Assembly: GCA_023846275.1 (NCBI GenBank)
Contig: JAIUJO010000163.1
Location: 799,001-863,000 of the forward strand
Source of the DNA: Vanilla planifolia
Taxonomy: Eukaryota; Streptophyta; Magnoliopsida; Asparagales; Orchidaceae
DNA: 64,000 nucleotides
Direction of reading: 5' to 3'
The notes beneath the pieces are model-generated. The model was given only the letters and a program-made list of their open reading frames with translations. It was not told the origin of the DNA and made no database searches. Positions 49,301 to 61,430 of the stretch are shown piece by piece (position 1 is the stretch's first letter; the number at the start of each line of letters is the position of its first letter). The translations under genes were made by a program, and so were the position numbers.

Positions 49301-50010
49301 CTTAATGAGCAATATCTAAATAAATATTTATTTCTTATTTTCAATCATTTTGGCATGTTTTACAAGAAATTTTAATTCATACCTATTTTGATGATCAATG
49401 ATATTATCTTAAATCTCTTTGGTAACTGGAATTGTGACTTTCTCTTTTAATTTTTCTCTTTTATTCAAGGTTTCCTTTTTACTTGGTTATATTAATATGT
49501 CACTCCAAATATCTAATGGTGTGGCCTTAATAATTTTTTAGTTATATTATATTGCTTTAATTTAACTAATTTTTTTTTATTGTTAGGTTACTTAATATTA
49601 AGATAATAATTATTTATTTTTATAACTTTTTAATCTAGTGATTCTTATTAATTGAAAATGTGGTCCGATAAAGGCAAAACAAATGTTGAAAATCTCATCT
49701 TATTGAGCTTTATTTAAATAAATATTTATTTTATAATTTTTTTAATTATTTATTTTCTATTGTTTGGTACACTTTTAAAATATTTTGATAGTAACATAAT
49801 ACGATGATCAAAGATGTTACTCTTGATTTCTTTAGTACGTTAGAATGCAACATTCCCTATAGTTTATATCATTTCTTCAAATATTTTGTATTAATTTTAT
49901 TGTATTACTACGTAACACAAAATAAACTGACCTTTGAAAATAATTTTTTTTTTTTTGGTTATATGATATTACCTTAATTATTCTAATTTCAGTTTTATTA
50001 TACATTTTCT
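46380..50010 (-). repeat. Tandem array of the ~415 bp monomer, second inverted block
   Basis: Same monomer and same orientation as 7975-12540. Landmarks (GATGAAATAAAT-n-ACTCATC-n-GAGCTCTATCTAATTAAA) lie near 46425, 46838, 47263, 47660, 48053, 48468, 48870, 49263 and 49662, giving steps of 393-425 bp. Copies are strictly monomeric with few deletions. The block is 34 kb from the first arrays, separated by transposon remnants. Short open frames inside (48151-48348, 49041-49253) are fortuitous. Confidence 0.85.
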
Positions 50011-50029
50011 TGATATTCAACAACTCATT

Positions 50030-50115
50030 GAATCCAACCCTTAGAGAAGCCATCCAATAAATGTGGAGTTTCATGCTATGATTTTCAAAGGAAGAGGAAT
50101 GTCGTAACCTAATGC
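50030..50115 (+). pseudogene. gypsy 2 gag zinc knuckle remnant
   Basis: SCYDFQRKRNVVT-stop-CPKR preserves the CX2CX4HX4C spacing with the second Cys now Phe and the His now Asn. The following IDIEVV and acidic LEKEDKEEL match the linker between knuckle and protease in plant gypsy elements. It lies within about 50 bp of the tandem-array boundary. Confidence 0.55.
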
Positions 50116-50309
50116 CCCAAGAGAGCTTCGCATATAGACATAGAAGTAGTATAAGTAAGAATTAAAGTTGACAAAATGGAAGTCATCAAATTAGAAAAGG
50201 AGGATAAAGAAGAATTATTATAATTAAGAGAAAGACTTTACTATACTGCATCACCAAGGCAATTTTGAGATGCAATTTGACAATGTTAGGACAATCTAAA
50301 GTTTGGCAA

Positions 50310-50700
50310 TGAACTAGCATGCTCCTTATCTTTATAAGAATTAATGACCAATCTTGCAAGATCGTTATAGATAATGGCAACTGTATGAATTCCTTATCAT
50401 ATACTACTGCCAAAAAGATATGTTTAACATTCACAAACCTATTAACCAATATGTCGTATCTTGGAGAAAAAAAACCACAATTTCAATAGAGAAGTTCTAT
50501 TTCTTTATGACATGGTCAATATTTAAAGGAAATTTTGTGTGGAATTATCCCAATATAAGTTAGTAGTCATATCTTTGATTGAAATTAGTTATAAGATTAT
50601 GAAGCTACCTTAAATTGAAAAGCTAATATGTATACTTCTATATATGAAAGAAAGAAGATCACATTATACTCTTCACCTCTCATGTAAATCAATCCTACTC
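50310..50700 (+). pseudogene. gypsy 2 protease remnant
   Basis: IFIRINDQSCKIVIDNGN then CMNSLSYTTAKKICL (50332-50430) fits the TR-x-x-x-x-G-x-VC-x-VIIDSGSC-x-N active-site region. The catalytic Asp is kept but DSG has become DNG. The segment ends YERKKITLYSSPL (50640-50680), equivalent to FIYEGKKIILYP in gypsy 1. Stops interrupt the middle. Confidence 0.7.
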
Positions 50701-50859
50701 CAAACACTCAAAAAGAAAATGATAAAGAAAAAGGAAAATTTATCAGTATCATTTTAGTAGTTGAGGTTGAGATGGATATAGCTAATGGTTAATTTATCAG
50801 GCTTGTGATAAACAAAGTGGTCCTTATTAGTATACCCACACAACTACCCATAAATTGTT

Positions 50860-51010
50860 CTTATTAAAAGAATTTATGGATGTATATTTTGATGATTTTC
50901 TAGACAAATTGCTACATTTATTAGATATTGAAGATACAATATATCTAGTTTCCAACACCTTAGTATCACACTTTTATAATTTAATATCCCAAGATAATTG
51001 AAGAAAAAGT
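50860..51010 (+). pseudogene. gypsy 2 linker before reverse transcriptase
   Basis: KEFMDVYFDDFLDKLLHLLD then IEDTIYLVSNTLVSHFYNL (50871-50985) matches KEF-x-DVFPDELP-x-GLPPLRDIQH-x-IDL and P-x-ASLPNLPHYR, the conserved entry of plant gypsy RT. The RT itself does not follow: integrase C-terminal sequence begins within about 150 bp. Confidence 0.7.
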
Positions 51011-51149
51011 AGTCAAACACTATTTTGGTCATTTTCTTCATAACCAAATAGTTGATCAAGTCTAAACTTAAGATCAATTATTATCATGCATTAAATTCAC
51101 TAATCAAATAATGAGTTTGAATCATTTTGAAATTTGTTTAAAAAATCAT

Positions 51150-51530
51150 CCTCAAAGTCCAATTTTTTTATCATCAAACTTATAATTTTCAAGATTTTAT
51201 TTTTGTTAAGCATTTTCTCAACTTATTTTATCATTGCAAAAACATAATGTTGAACACATTTATTTAAATTATCAAATATATAAATCACTACAGAATAATC
51301 ATAGATATTCTTCAAAATTTGTTGATGGTGATTTTGTAGTGATCCATGTTAGATGTGAGATATTTCCACATGAAACCCACAAGAAAATTCATTCTCATGA
51401 TGCATGACCACGTAGAATAATAATGAACTTGGTATTGATGTTTATCCTTTGAATTTACTTGAAGATTATAGAATAAGTACAATATTTAATATTTAGAATA
51501 TTTTTATGTTATAGGGAGCCACACCCATTA
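51150..51530 (+). pseudogene. gypsy 2 integrase C-terminal domain remnant
   Basis: YSSKFVDGDFVVIHVRCEIF (51306-51365) then PHETHKKIHSHDA matches Y-x-KF-x-VGDFVMIRVRPERFP-x-GT and KKLHARSAGP. After a frame change NLLEDYRISTIFNI (51465-51510) matches DLP-x-DYGIS-x-x-FNV-x-DL. This domain binds the LTR ends during integration. The catalytic core that should precede it is missing. Confidence 0.75.
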
Positions 51531-51599
51531 CCTAACGAGCCTATTGAACCTTTGCTATCATTATTGAATGAACCTATCTCACCACTATAATTAGCCAAA

Positions 51600-51785
51600 C
51601 CTTCTGAGTTGAGAGATCATGTGGAACAAATCTTAGGTGATCAAATAAGTTTCATATATGATCATGCACAACAAAGACTTATTATGTATTCAAGAGTCCA
51701 TCTTACCTTCATTGACACTTTGATTACTATGGAAGGGCTTTATAACCTAAACCCAAGATTTTAACCTAGCTTTAGAATTCATCTC
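51600..51785 (+). pseudogene. gypsy 2 chromodomain remnant
   Basis: ELRDHVEQILGDQI then QQRLIMYSRVHLTFIDTLIT and MEGLYNLNPRF matches E-x-IEEILD-x-QI, the -x-x-FLVRWKGRP-x-SD-x-TWIT segment and EE-x-x-LNPDLL of gypsy chromodomains. The Trp residues of the aromatic cage are replaced. The frame is open over about 50 codons. Confidence 0.65.
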
Positions 51786-51810
51786 TTTCCTACCTAGGAT
51801 GGATGATATA

Positions 51811-54800
51811 ATAACAACCCATATAGCGTACAGAGATTCTACTTGAGTTCATACTAATCTTTCTTGGAGTCTTAGTCATACCAAGATTGATTCCAATTCA
51901 CATTAGTCCCTAATATCTTTATTGTTGTTGCGATCAAATTGCAATTGACCCTTATTTTTTAAACATTTTAGTTTTGTTTATTAGTTCATCAACTTATGTG
52001 CATCTACACTTTAGATGAAGTCATTTGAAGATCAATTGGAAGCTTTTTAGAATTTTTTAATGAAAAATATAGTATATGAATTCTATTTCGTAGCCCAAAA
52101 ATTAGGGTAGTGGATGTTTCTCTTGTCCTTTGTCACCATTATCACTATCATCAATAGTCATTAACCTCCCTTTTGCTAACTAGTTCAACCAACATTGAAA
52201 CTTTTAATTCATTGACCCTGTTGACTTATTCAAACCCTTAAACATGCACAAAACTTGTAGCATGCAAGAGCCAATAATCTGTACTCTTTCACTCTAACAC
52301 ATGCTAACCCAAAACATAGACCCAAGGTGTTACACACCTCTCCCTTTACAATGTACAGATCATTTAGCACATTACCTTGCTGCATGTGGGATCATGGGTC
52401 AAAATGCATATTCCAAGTTTGGAAGTACATATATTATTAATTTTAGAACATTTCATTTCAAACTTTTTTGTGGTAATCAAAGTATTTCTTTTGCAATGTA
52501 TGGCGACTTTAGGAATATTTATATATCCTATAGAATTTCAAATTATGTTGCTTAGTCTTCCCAAAAGTGCTTTTAAGTTCTTATGTTAGCAAATTACTAT
52601 TGTGCACCTATGATCTCTACAAAAAAGTATGCTCACCATGTAAAAAATATAATTTTGAATTAATTAACAAAGTTCTAGCACCAAGCTTATTTGATACAAG
52701 CATGTCATGCATGATCAATCTGTCAATGTGATTCAAAAGTTGGCATAAGAAGGAAAGTGGTTGGCTCAAAAGGAAAAAAATAAACACATTTATATAATAT
52801 CTACAAAGGCATCAAATCACTAAGGGAGTTGATAACTATATTTTTATCTTTTGGACAATTAAGTGTCACAACAAACTTTCTCATTTCTTCATGAGACCAA
52901 GCCAATTTTTGTTTAGCATTCTAAAAGCGTTACCTTATTTCGTTGCTGGCCACTCCACGACAAACTTTAGTGCTTTGGGTGTGGGTTGTTAAAATGACTT
53001 TTTCAATTAGGTTGAGATCCCTTATGTTAAAAATTAATACAAGTCCTTGGCTTATAAAAAAGGATTTTACTTATGTGTGATACTAGGATTTTTGATTCAA
53101 TATATAAAATGCCTTGGTTAGGCTCTTGTACATACATATTGCTTGAACCTATGTATTCTTTCTTTTTTGTGAGCTAAAATACATTTTAACATATCATCTT
53201 ACATCAAAACCACATCACACTTTTATTTCAAAAATAAGGCCCTAAATGAGAATCTTCACACCACTTCTTCGAAAAACTTATATATGTTATTTTATCTCAT
53301 TTTTATTGTTAAATTCCTCTACATTTTGAGAAATTTCGTTATGTTATTTTTAGTTGTGCCTTTACTGAGAGTCATATGGTATGATGGTGGAGAAAGCTAA
53401 AGGGTAACTTGATTATGACATGCACCATGAGATATTGGTTTTTTATGACATGAGTAGTTAACAAAAGAAATTAGGATGGATGCATAAAGTAGACATAGTT
53501 TGTACAAGCATGACATCAGTATCATATAATTAGATATTTCCACAGTCATTAACATCAAAAGTATTTGATGTTACTAAGGAAAAAAAATTATCTTGTTAAG
53601 GAGAACAACAACACGTCAGTAGTATGACATACAATGAGAGAACGAAAATTGTGAATGGGCACAAAAGCATCCAATGTTACACCACGTCAATCACATTAAT
53701 GTATAAAAGTATTAACATGGAATTTGGAGATTTGTCTAAAATTATAGTATGATCATATAGGAATGAAATTATGGAATGTACATGTATAATCGTAAGAGAA
53801 CAAAAATGTTCAATGTTGGATGACTAGTGTGTCTGATGAGCAAGGGTTGCATATTATTATTAGTTTTATCATTTAAACATAATTACTTTAAAATTATGTG
53901 TCACCAAAGGATCACCAAGTTATGAAATTAGAAATTAGAATTTAGTGTATCACACATGTAAAAAAAGTTGATCATGCATTTACAATAAATAAATTTTTAT
54001 GTGATAAAAGAAGATTTGGATCACCACAGAGTATGAAATAAGTATAATATTAGTGCGATTTAGAGTAGTTGAATAGGTCAAGTTCTGTGATTAAGTTACT
54101 TTCAATCACACTTAAGGGAGTCAAGAAGCCTAAAACAAAATGCATAGAAATAACTTGGACTGTTTCGATTAACTTATTATTTATGATTCTAGACAATCTC
54201 ATTAGCATACTCTAATCCTAACTTTAGTTATTACTAAGATGGATTATAGTTTTGTGGTAATTTATATATATGTTGCTTCACATAATTAGGCTTGAAAACA
54301 CTAACAAATATTTTTACCTAATCCATAAATTTAAGGAGGTCTAGTTGTGACTATTTAACTAGAAAGATATTTTTTTAGTTTTTAGGAAATCTTTGTCATA
54401 TGAGCAAGCAAGGAGTCAAATCAAGAGATGCTAGGAGGAAGAAGAAGAACTATCAATGAGCAAGAAAATGATGAAGTTATCCATGACTTCAAAAGAAAAA
54501 TGTTTCCCTTAGAGAAGTGTCCTACTAGGATTACAAGTTAGGTTCAACCTTAGGATTATAAATGTAAATGTAGATAATGTCGAAGTTAAAAAAATTTCTA
54601 ATTTGACAATGTTGTATGCAAATAATTGTGGTCATTAATGTGTTAATGTATGCTAGAGAATTGCTCATTTTTTTTGCTTTAAGAATGTGAAATAAATTTT
54701 ATTAAGCTATGTTCAATTATATCTTTTGTTAAATAGTGTGCTTAAGTGATAAATTAAAATTTCTTGACTTTAAGTTTTGCTAGAATAATGAATTATCCAT

Positions 54801-55679
54801 CATGTCCATTATGTTGCTCTAACTCACAGAAGTGCTTCACGAATTCCATGTACATGCCTAATAACTCAAGATATCTTAGTGACCTGTTACTTTGAGGAAT
54901 TTTTATCAACATGTATTAGATAGCTTTTTATTAATCTCATGGTCAATAATAAAAAAAAACGAAGCATATTGTTCAATATAGTGTTTTGCAAGCATGGAGA
55001 TAGAATAATGTGATTATATGCCTGCTAACAAAGAGATTCATTATTGGCATATATCTAAATAAAAAAAATATATTTAGAATGTCATTTGTTATTATTACTT
55101 CTCACTTAATTGAAACGTGACTGTGTATAGTTAAGTTTAAGAACAAGTTTGCCAAGAATGCGTTATTTCCTTCATGAATATGCATGCAAAAAAATTTTTT
55201 TAGCATATAGGCATTGTTAATTTTTTTCATATCTCCTTACATAAGGAATGATAGTATAGGTTTATAAGTAAAAGCATGATAGAATTATGATCAATAAGGT
55301 TGACATGTCTTTTTATGTAACATGTGAATTCTAACATGATTTTATTAGCATGCTTCATTACCAATTATTGGCAGAGATTTAGTTTAAATTTGAAACATGA
55401 TTGCTTGATGATTAGGCTAATGTGAATCCTTGACACCTTATTGCCAAACCATGTAAAAGTTATTGCATTGTTCTTTTTGAAATTATATCATGGAAATCCA
55501 TCAAATAAATAAAATTAGTGAATGTAGGTAGTTCTTATTATTGCAAAGCCTTTGTGCTTGCTGAAAATTTATTGACATGCTGATAATGTAATTTCATCGA
55601 CTTTTAGGATTGCGATTTCTTGTTATGTCAAAAGTTGATTTAGTTATGTTATTATTAATTTTTATTATGTGACATCTCC
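51811..55679. other. Unresolved AT-rich sequence
   Basis: The beginning should be the 3' LTR of gypsy 2, but no second copy is in the window to prove it and it does not obviously resemble the gypsy 1 LTR. No coding domain was recognised; open frames at 52301-52589 overlap each other and look fortuitous. The last ~350 bp may be upstream sequence of repeat copy C. Confidence 0.3.
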
Positions 55680-58054
55680 ACTTAAGAATGATGAATTTGG
55701 GTTTTCAACTAGAGTACCATGACATGTTTATGACATATGCTTATAATTTTAAAACCGTTTACGAAATATGAAAAATTATTTTTCTACAAATGTAACCTTA
55801 GCGTAAACCATGAATGTAGAACAAAACTTTTAAAGTTAGACAATCCTAAGTAATTCTCTTGTCCAAGTACCTCCTTACCTAGGATATGCTCTGGAAGCTT
55901 GAGATGTGGTTTTGTTATGTCATGTGAAGAATGGGAATATGCCCTTAAGTGAACATATATTGATTTTATGGCTAATATGGCCCTTAATTTCTAGAGATGA
56001 GACATGTATGGGCTTGATTTTGGGCAACAAAAGAAGTTTTTGTTTGTTATTATAATTGTTAGTTAGTAAAGATAAGTGTGTTGTGTTTAGAAGAGCTTGT
56101 GCTAAGGACAAAATTTGATTAATAAATATTCATAAGATATTATTTTTGATACTTGGTTGGACTTTAAATTAACTTGAGGTTGTTAGGAAAACCTAAGTAA
56201 TGATACCTTATGTTTCTAAGGCTTAGTTAACATAACAAAAAGAGAAAATAATGCTTAAGATTTTAGATAATAAAATGTAAGGTATGTCAAGCTTTAGGCT
56301 AAGTTTAAGATTTTTTTTATGTTTAACGAATCGCTAATAGAAGGTACAAAAGTACTAAATTCAATACCGCATGGTGAGCCGCTATGAATGATATGGAAAA
56401 TCACTTATGATAGGAAAAATCAAAGTAAAAAGCTTGGAAGATGGTTAGAGGGCTTAGTTTAGCCTTAGAGAGATACAATGCTATGATGAGGAGTTCATTA
56501 TTTTTCGAATGTTGTATAAACCATTAGCTTCACATGGTTTATTAAGTAAGAACATAATTCCTTTTGATCAGGCTCTTGGCAACTTTTGACAACCTAGATG
56601 GTGATGTCATGGATGTGTGTGGCTTAAGAAAGGCTTTCAGGATGGGTGCAATCATTATGGTTTGGCTTCAAGGCATAAAAATAAAAACTTTGTTGTTGTT
56701 GCAATAAATTTGATAAAATATGTCATTATTGCTTGAAATAGAAACTCAATGAGTAGCCTATGTAGATAGTTAAGTTCTAGGAAGGATCCAAGATGACACT
56801 AGGTCGAAGGAAAACTTCAAAAAATTTTGATAAGGGCACCTTAAAATATTGGTTTAGGATTTAAAAGAAACCATAAATTTCCTTAATTATGGGATGAATA
56901 ATCATAAATAGTGGATATAGGGATGTAGAAATCTTAGATTTTCTAGATAGTTGAATTGATATTTAAAAAATCATTACTTGATTCGAGTTTAAGGAAACCC
57001 AAATAATGTTTTGATAGTGATAGATAATTGCTAGTATGATGTTATTAGGTTATGAATGTGATCTTAATTTAAAAGAGAAATGGATGTAGTGGATCATAGA
57101 TCTTGGGTCATTCCTTAAATGATGGGTATGATAGAAATTTGCAATATATTAGGATGGTTATAACAACTTCACATTGTATCTTAACCTTATAATATTAGTC
57201 CTTGATCATATGGTAAGACACTCTAGGTATAGCTAAATGCCATTTGTATATTTGACATTCAGAGGGAATAGTTTCACATTTAATCTTATGGAGAAAAGAT
57301 TTTGTGTTAGGACATGTGTTAAGGAATAAGTGTGCATATTGAAGACTCCTAGAACCTTGTATGGTTGCTGCACATCATTGCCATTGCTTTGTTGAGTGCT
57401 AAGTGATATGATGTGATGGGAAAGCAAGACTTTGCTGTACTTTGCTTCTCTTGGTAAGAGTACTAGATTTCATGTGGAAAAAAATCATCCATTTATTTGT
57501 CTCACAAAATCTTTTATCAGTTTAATATAATAGATAGAGATACACTTGTTGAACTTTTTTCCACATATGATTGCACATTATTATTAAAGATTGATGCACA
57601 TAATTTTATTTCTACATGTTATGGATTAAATATTATTTTCTTCATTTAGTTTCATCACTAACACCCCCATTTTGTTTTGTAGTTTTTTGTAGCTAAGAGT
57701 AATTATTGATGAATTTCTTCTATCATTTATGATTTATAGTTGTTGAGTTTTAATTTCCAGTAATGATAGCAAGTTCTACAGGTTGACAAACATTAGGCAA
57801 CAATATATTACTCTTTATGGTTTGTAGTATTTAGATGTATATGATCATTTGTAGTTCAACTTAAATTACGATGTCATTAAAGCATGTCATATTTATTTTT
57901 TTAATATTCTAATTTTAGTTATAAATATCTATGTAATATATGACAATAGTTTTGGGCATATAGGATTAACAAAATTGAAAAAATAAGACATAGTTGCATT
58001 TTTTTGAACTTGGGTTTGGTGAAAAATAATTGGAAAAAAATCATGTTTCATTGA
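55680..58054 (+). repeat. Long LTR-like repeat, copy C
   Basis: Direct-orientation relative of copy A and inverted relative of copy B (matches listed under A). It ends at TTTGGTACTAAGACCTAGAT (58055-58074), a variant of the tRNA-Met primer binding site with the bases that normally follow it in plant gypsy elements (GAGCCTAGGTT). No coding content. The left edge is approximate. Confidence 0.6.
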
Positions 58055-58070
58055 TTTGGTACTAAGACCT
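58055..58070 (+). other. Primer-binding-site-like motif after repeat copy C
   Basis: TTTGGTACTAAGACCT resembles TTTGGTATCAGAGCCT, with the central bases scrambled. It is at the same relative place as 34864-34879 in copy A and 36141-36152 in copy B. Confidence 0.5.
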
Positions 58071-60714
58071 AGATTATATTTAAGGTATATTGACAAATAA
58101 CAAGTTTAGGCTTAACAAGTTGCATGGAGTCTCTGGTTTAGCCCAGCCAATTCAATTTATGGTTGAGATGTCTCTACTGGATTTGATGACTTGTTTAGGA
58201 GTAGTAGAACAAAATTTCCAAAAATGGGATTTAAGCACAATACTTTGGACAAATTGTAGAGCAAGATGTTACATCTACTAGTGATGTAATCTATCACTAT
58301 ATAGTAACGAGATGTTGGAATTGTTCTTTTCTATTAAAATGTGTGAAGAGTGTCATAACATGCTAATGTTACACCATAAAATTGAAATGTTTTACTAGAA
58401 TGATCTTATGAGTTGCACCATTCTTCGAATTTGAGTTGACTTTAGTTAGGCATCATTGTTAAATGTTATGTTGATTTTAGAGCAATGTTGTAGTCTTAAG
58501 GTGTCCAAGCACGAATAGTGCAAAGTTAAAGAAAGGCAATTCTACGATATGATATATGGTAGGATAGTCATGGTATGATGATTTACAAAGGTGAATAGTG
58601 AGATTCATAATAAGAGTTATCTATCTCATGCTATTGAAAACATCATTGTAGTATGTTGATATCCTTTTTTGAATAGAAACGATAGTTGAGCGGACTTTTC
58701 CATTTTTATTGTTTGGGATCATAGTCTGGCATACATACCTAAACATTAAGGGATTATTTTAACGACTATGCAATTGGTGTGGGAATGTGCACATTGAGTG
58801 TATTTTGTTGATGTAGTGATAGAATTGATTGTCTTGGATTGAAATTATGACAATAAGAAAATTAGACAACTTGCATAGTATAATGCTTACTATTATACCA
58901 TATGAAAAGTTCCCACTTAGTATAAATATCCAAATTTTACACGACATACAAGAATTTTTCAAAAAGATTAATGCATCATATCTTCTAGGATGTTTAACTA
59001 TAATGGATTCTAAATTTCATCAAGTTTACTAAGTGACTTGTAGTATTTGGGAATATGTTATAGATCCCAAGTGGCTGATTTAAAAGGTTTTGTGATAGTT
59101 TTCATAAAGAAATTCATCACACCATTTTTTCTTCATAATTTAACAATAATGGATTATTATTGTTCCCATCACTTGGCTTATTTACTAAATCTTGCAGAAT
59201 GGCTTCTAGGAGATGCTCAGCTTACCCTATAATATTTGTTGGAATTTTATATAATACATCTCAGTCACAATGTTACTAGATCATTATGGTTGCACATTTG
59301 AAGACTTAAGAGTAGTGATATTCCTTATGCTTCCTCTAATGATTTGTTTCAAATAAAAATGAAAAAGGTTTTCATTTTCTCTCCTTTATGCTTTTTATTA
59401 ATTCTACCATCGCGAGCCAACCCTTTTTTTTCTCTATGTATCTATTAGTGCTAATTTTATGTATTTTATATAGATGGAGAGACCAATTTATAACTTCATA
59501 CCTTTTATATTTTAGGAAAGTGATTAAGGGAACATAACCATGGTGAAGCAATTGTATGGTGGGTTTTTAGATTTCTATCCTTCCTTATGTTCAAACATAT
59601 GATTAGAGAAAGGAAATGAATGACCCCTTTTATAGTAGAATTACTATTTCATTGTCTGCAGCAGTAAGCTAAGACAATAGTTATCCTTGATATATTAGCT
59701 TGTTAAATTTAAGAATTATTGCTAAATCAATATGAATTTCTCAGCATTTTTGTTGACGACATCAAGAACTTCTATTTTACTTTTCCTTCTAAATTGTTAA
59801 AAGAAAAATTGAGTAGCTTATAAGGAAATATATAATAAATTTATTAGATGAGTAAAAAAAATGAATTATTCCAAATATAATTTAAATTCAAATAATGTAG
59901 TGTTAATGAAATGAATGAAAATGATTTCTAGCTATTTAAAATTGAGACAAACCCAATCTATTTTTTATTAGAGCTTATCACGTTTTCCTAGAAATAACAA
60001 ACATGAAAAATAGTGACATATTATATAACAAAAGATGAACAAAGATGTCGCTTAGGTTACTATATCCTTGTTTCTTGCTAGAAGGACTGCTATGAGAAAT
60101 GTAATATTTAAAGCCAACCACTTATGCACTCTCAATGATACCCTAGCCATAGTGGGGATTATCATTGCACATAATTTCATAACTTGAACCATTTTGTGAG
60201 TTGGCCGAGCTAAAATCAATATAATCCTTAATGATTTATGCGGTTTAAGAATTAAGGGACTAAGGACACGTCTGAACATTATTAATGTAGTATGGGCAAG
60301 AGGAACTCCTATAATATGTTTTATGATAAAATGTAACAATGAAAAGAATGGCAAAAATGCTGGAGATAAATTCAAATCATAATTTAGATACTAAATAATC
60401 ATTTAAAATACGAAGGTAACATAGTAAGATGGTGCACTCTTTTGGGTAAGGAAAACATTATTTCTAGAAATACAATGCCAATATTTAGAAAAGATCTTTC
60501 TATTTATTTTATCATAGGGTTTTAAATAAAATGTAATTTTAAACCAAAATTCAAAAGAAAACTAACTATACTACCAAATAGTTGTTTGATGAAAATATAT
60601 TATAATTTAATTTCTTGCAAAACAACTAAATTTACATAGCATTGCTAGTAAATAAAAATATCATTAAAAATCTTATCAAAAGGTCAGTTGTTTCTCATCA
60701 AAGCTTGTTTTGAT
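58071..60714. other. Unresolved, probably internal region of the copy C element
   Basis: If copy C is a 5' LTR, gag of a gypsy-type element should begin here, but I recognise no motif in the short frames at 58090-58281, 58829-59032 and 59047-59232. The longest stop-free frame of the stretch is on the minus strand at 60375-60052 (107 codons, rich in Leu, Ile and His, no recognisable family). I treat it as non-coding because the opposite strand is similarly open and no context supports a gene. Confidence 0.3.
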
Positions 60715-61430
60715 ATATTGAAATAATCATTATGATTCAAAATCAGTGCTTGTTGCATTGTCATATTTGACTTTTATTCCATCATTTTTAGCATTTACTC
60801 TGACCCAATCTATGGCTTCCAATTATTATATTTTGAATTCATGCATTATGTTAGCACATTTGCTATGTGTTTTTTTAAATTGTTCTTCAGCAACAGTGTT
60901 TTAGCAAGTCCACAAATGTCCTCACTATCATGTATATGTCAACAGTATTATGCTTCATATTGCTCACATAAGAGCAAAAGTTTCATGTGACTTGCCACCT
61001 TTAGCTCCAACTAATAATTAACATAGCAAAGTAATTGCATGTTGACTACTTCTATTTATGTTGAAATTGAAAATGGCTTATGGAAGGTCATTGAAATAGT
61101 CATTATGTTTAAAAATCACTAGTTGTTGCATTGCTACATCTTACTTTTCTTCTCCCTTTTTTAACATTTTCTTACAACCCACATTATGGCTTCACATGGT
61201 TGCATTCTAAATGAAGCAACGATATTAGCACATTTGTTGTTTGATTTATTTGAAATTATTCTTGAGCAATAATGCTTCATAAACTCCACTCATGACCCCA
61301 TTATCATATTGGCCAAGTAGCTTCCATAAGAGTAAAAGTTACAAGTGACTTGTCTCCTTTACCTCCGAACTAATAATTAACCTAGCAAAGCAATTTCATG
61401 ATGACTACTTCCAAATAAGTTAAATACTTT
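60715..61430 (+). repeat. Two-copy tandem duplication of ~370 bp
   Basis: Unit 1 (60715-61085) and unit 2 (61086-61430) share, in order, TTGAAATARTCATTATG, GTTGTTGCATTG, TATGGCTTC, TTAGCACATTTG, CATAAGAG-AAAAGTT, GTGACTTG, AACTAATAATTAAC and TAGCAAAG-AATT. The spacing between matching blocks is about 370 bp. They are moderately diverged, with several indels. No coding content. Confidence 0.75.

Larger units (their letters stand above)
50015..51810 (+). mobile_element. Ty3/gypsy chromodomain remnant (gypsy 2)
   Basis: Plus-strand order: zinc knuckle (50060-50115), protease (50310-50700), linker before RT (50860-51010), integrase C-terminal domain (51150-51530), chromodomain (51600-51785). Gag capsid is absent because the tandem array ends right before the knuckle; RT, RNase H and the integrase core are absent. 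The shared protease ending and integrase tail place it in the same lineage as gypsy 1. A purine-rich CCTAGGATGGATGAT (51794-51808 region) may be the polypurine tract. Confidence 0.75.
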
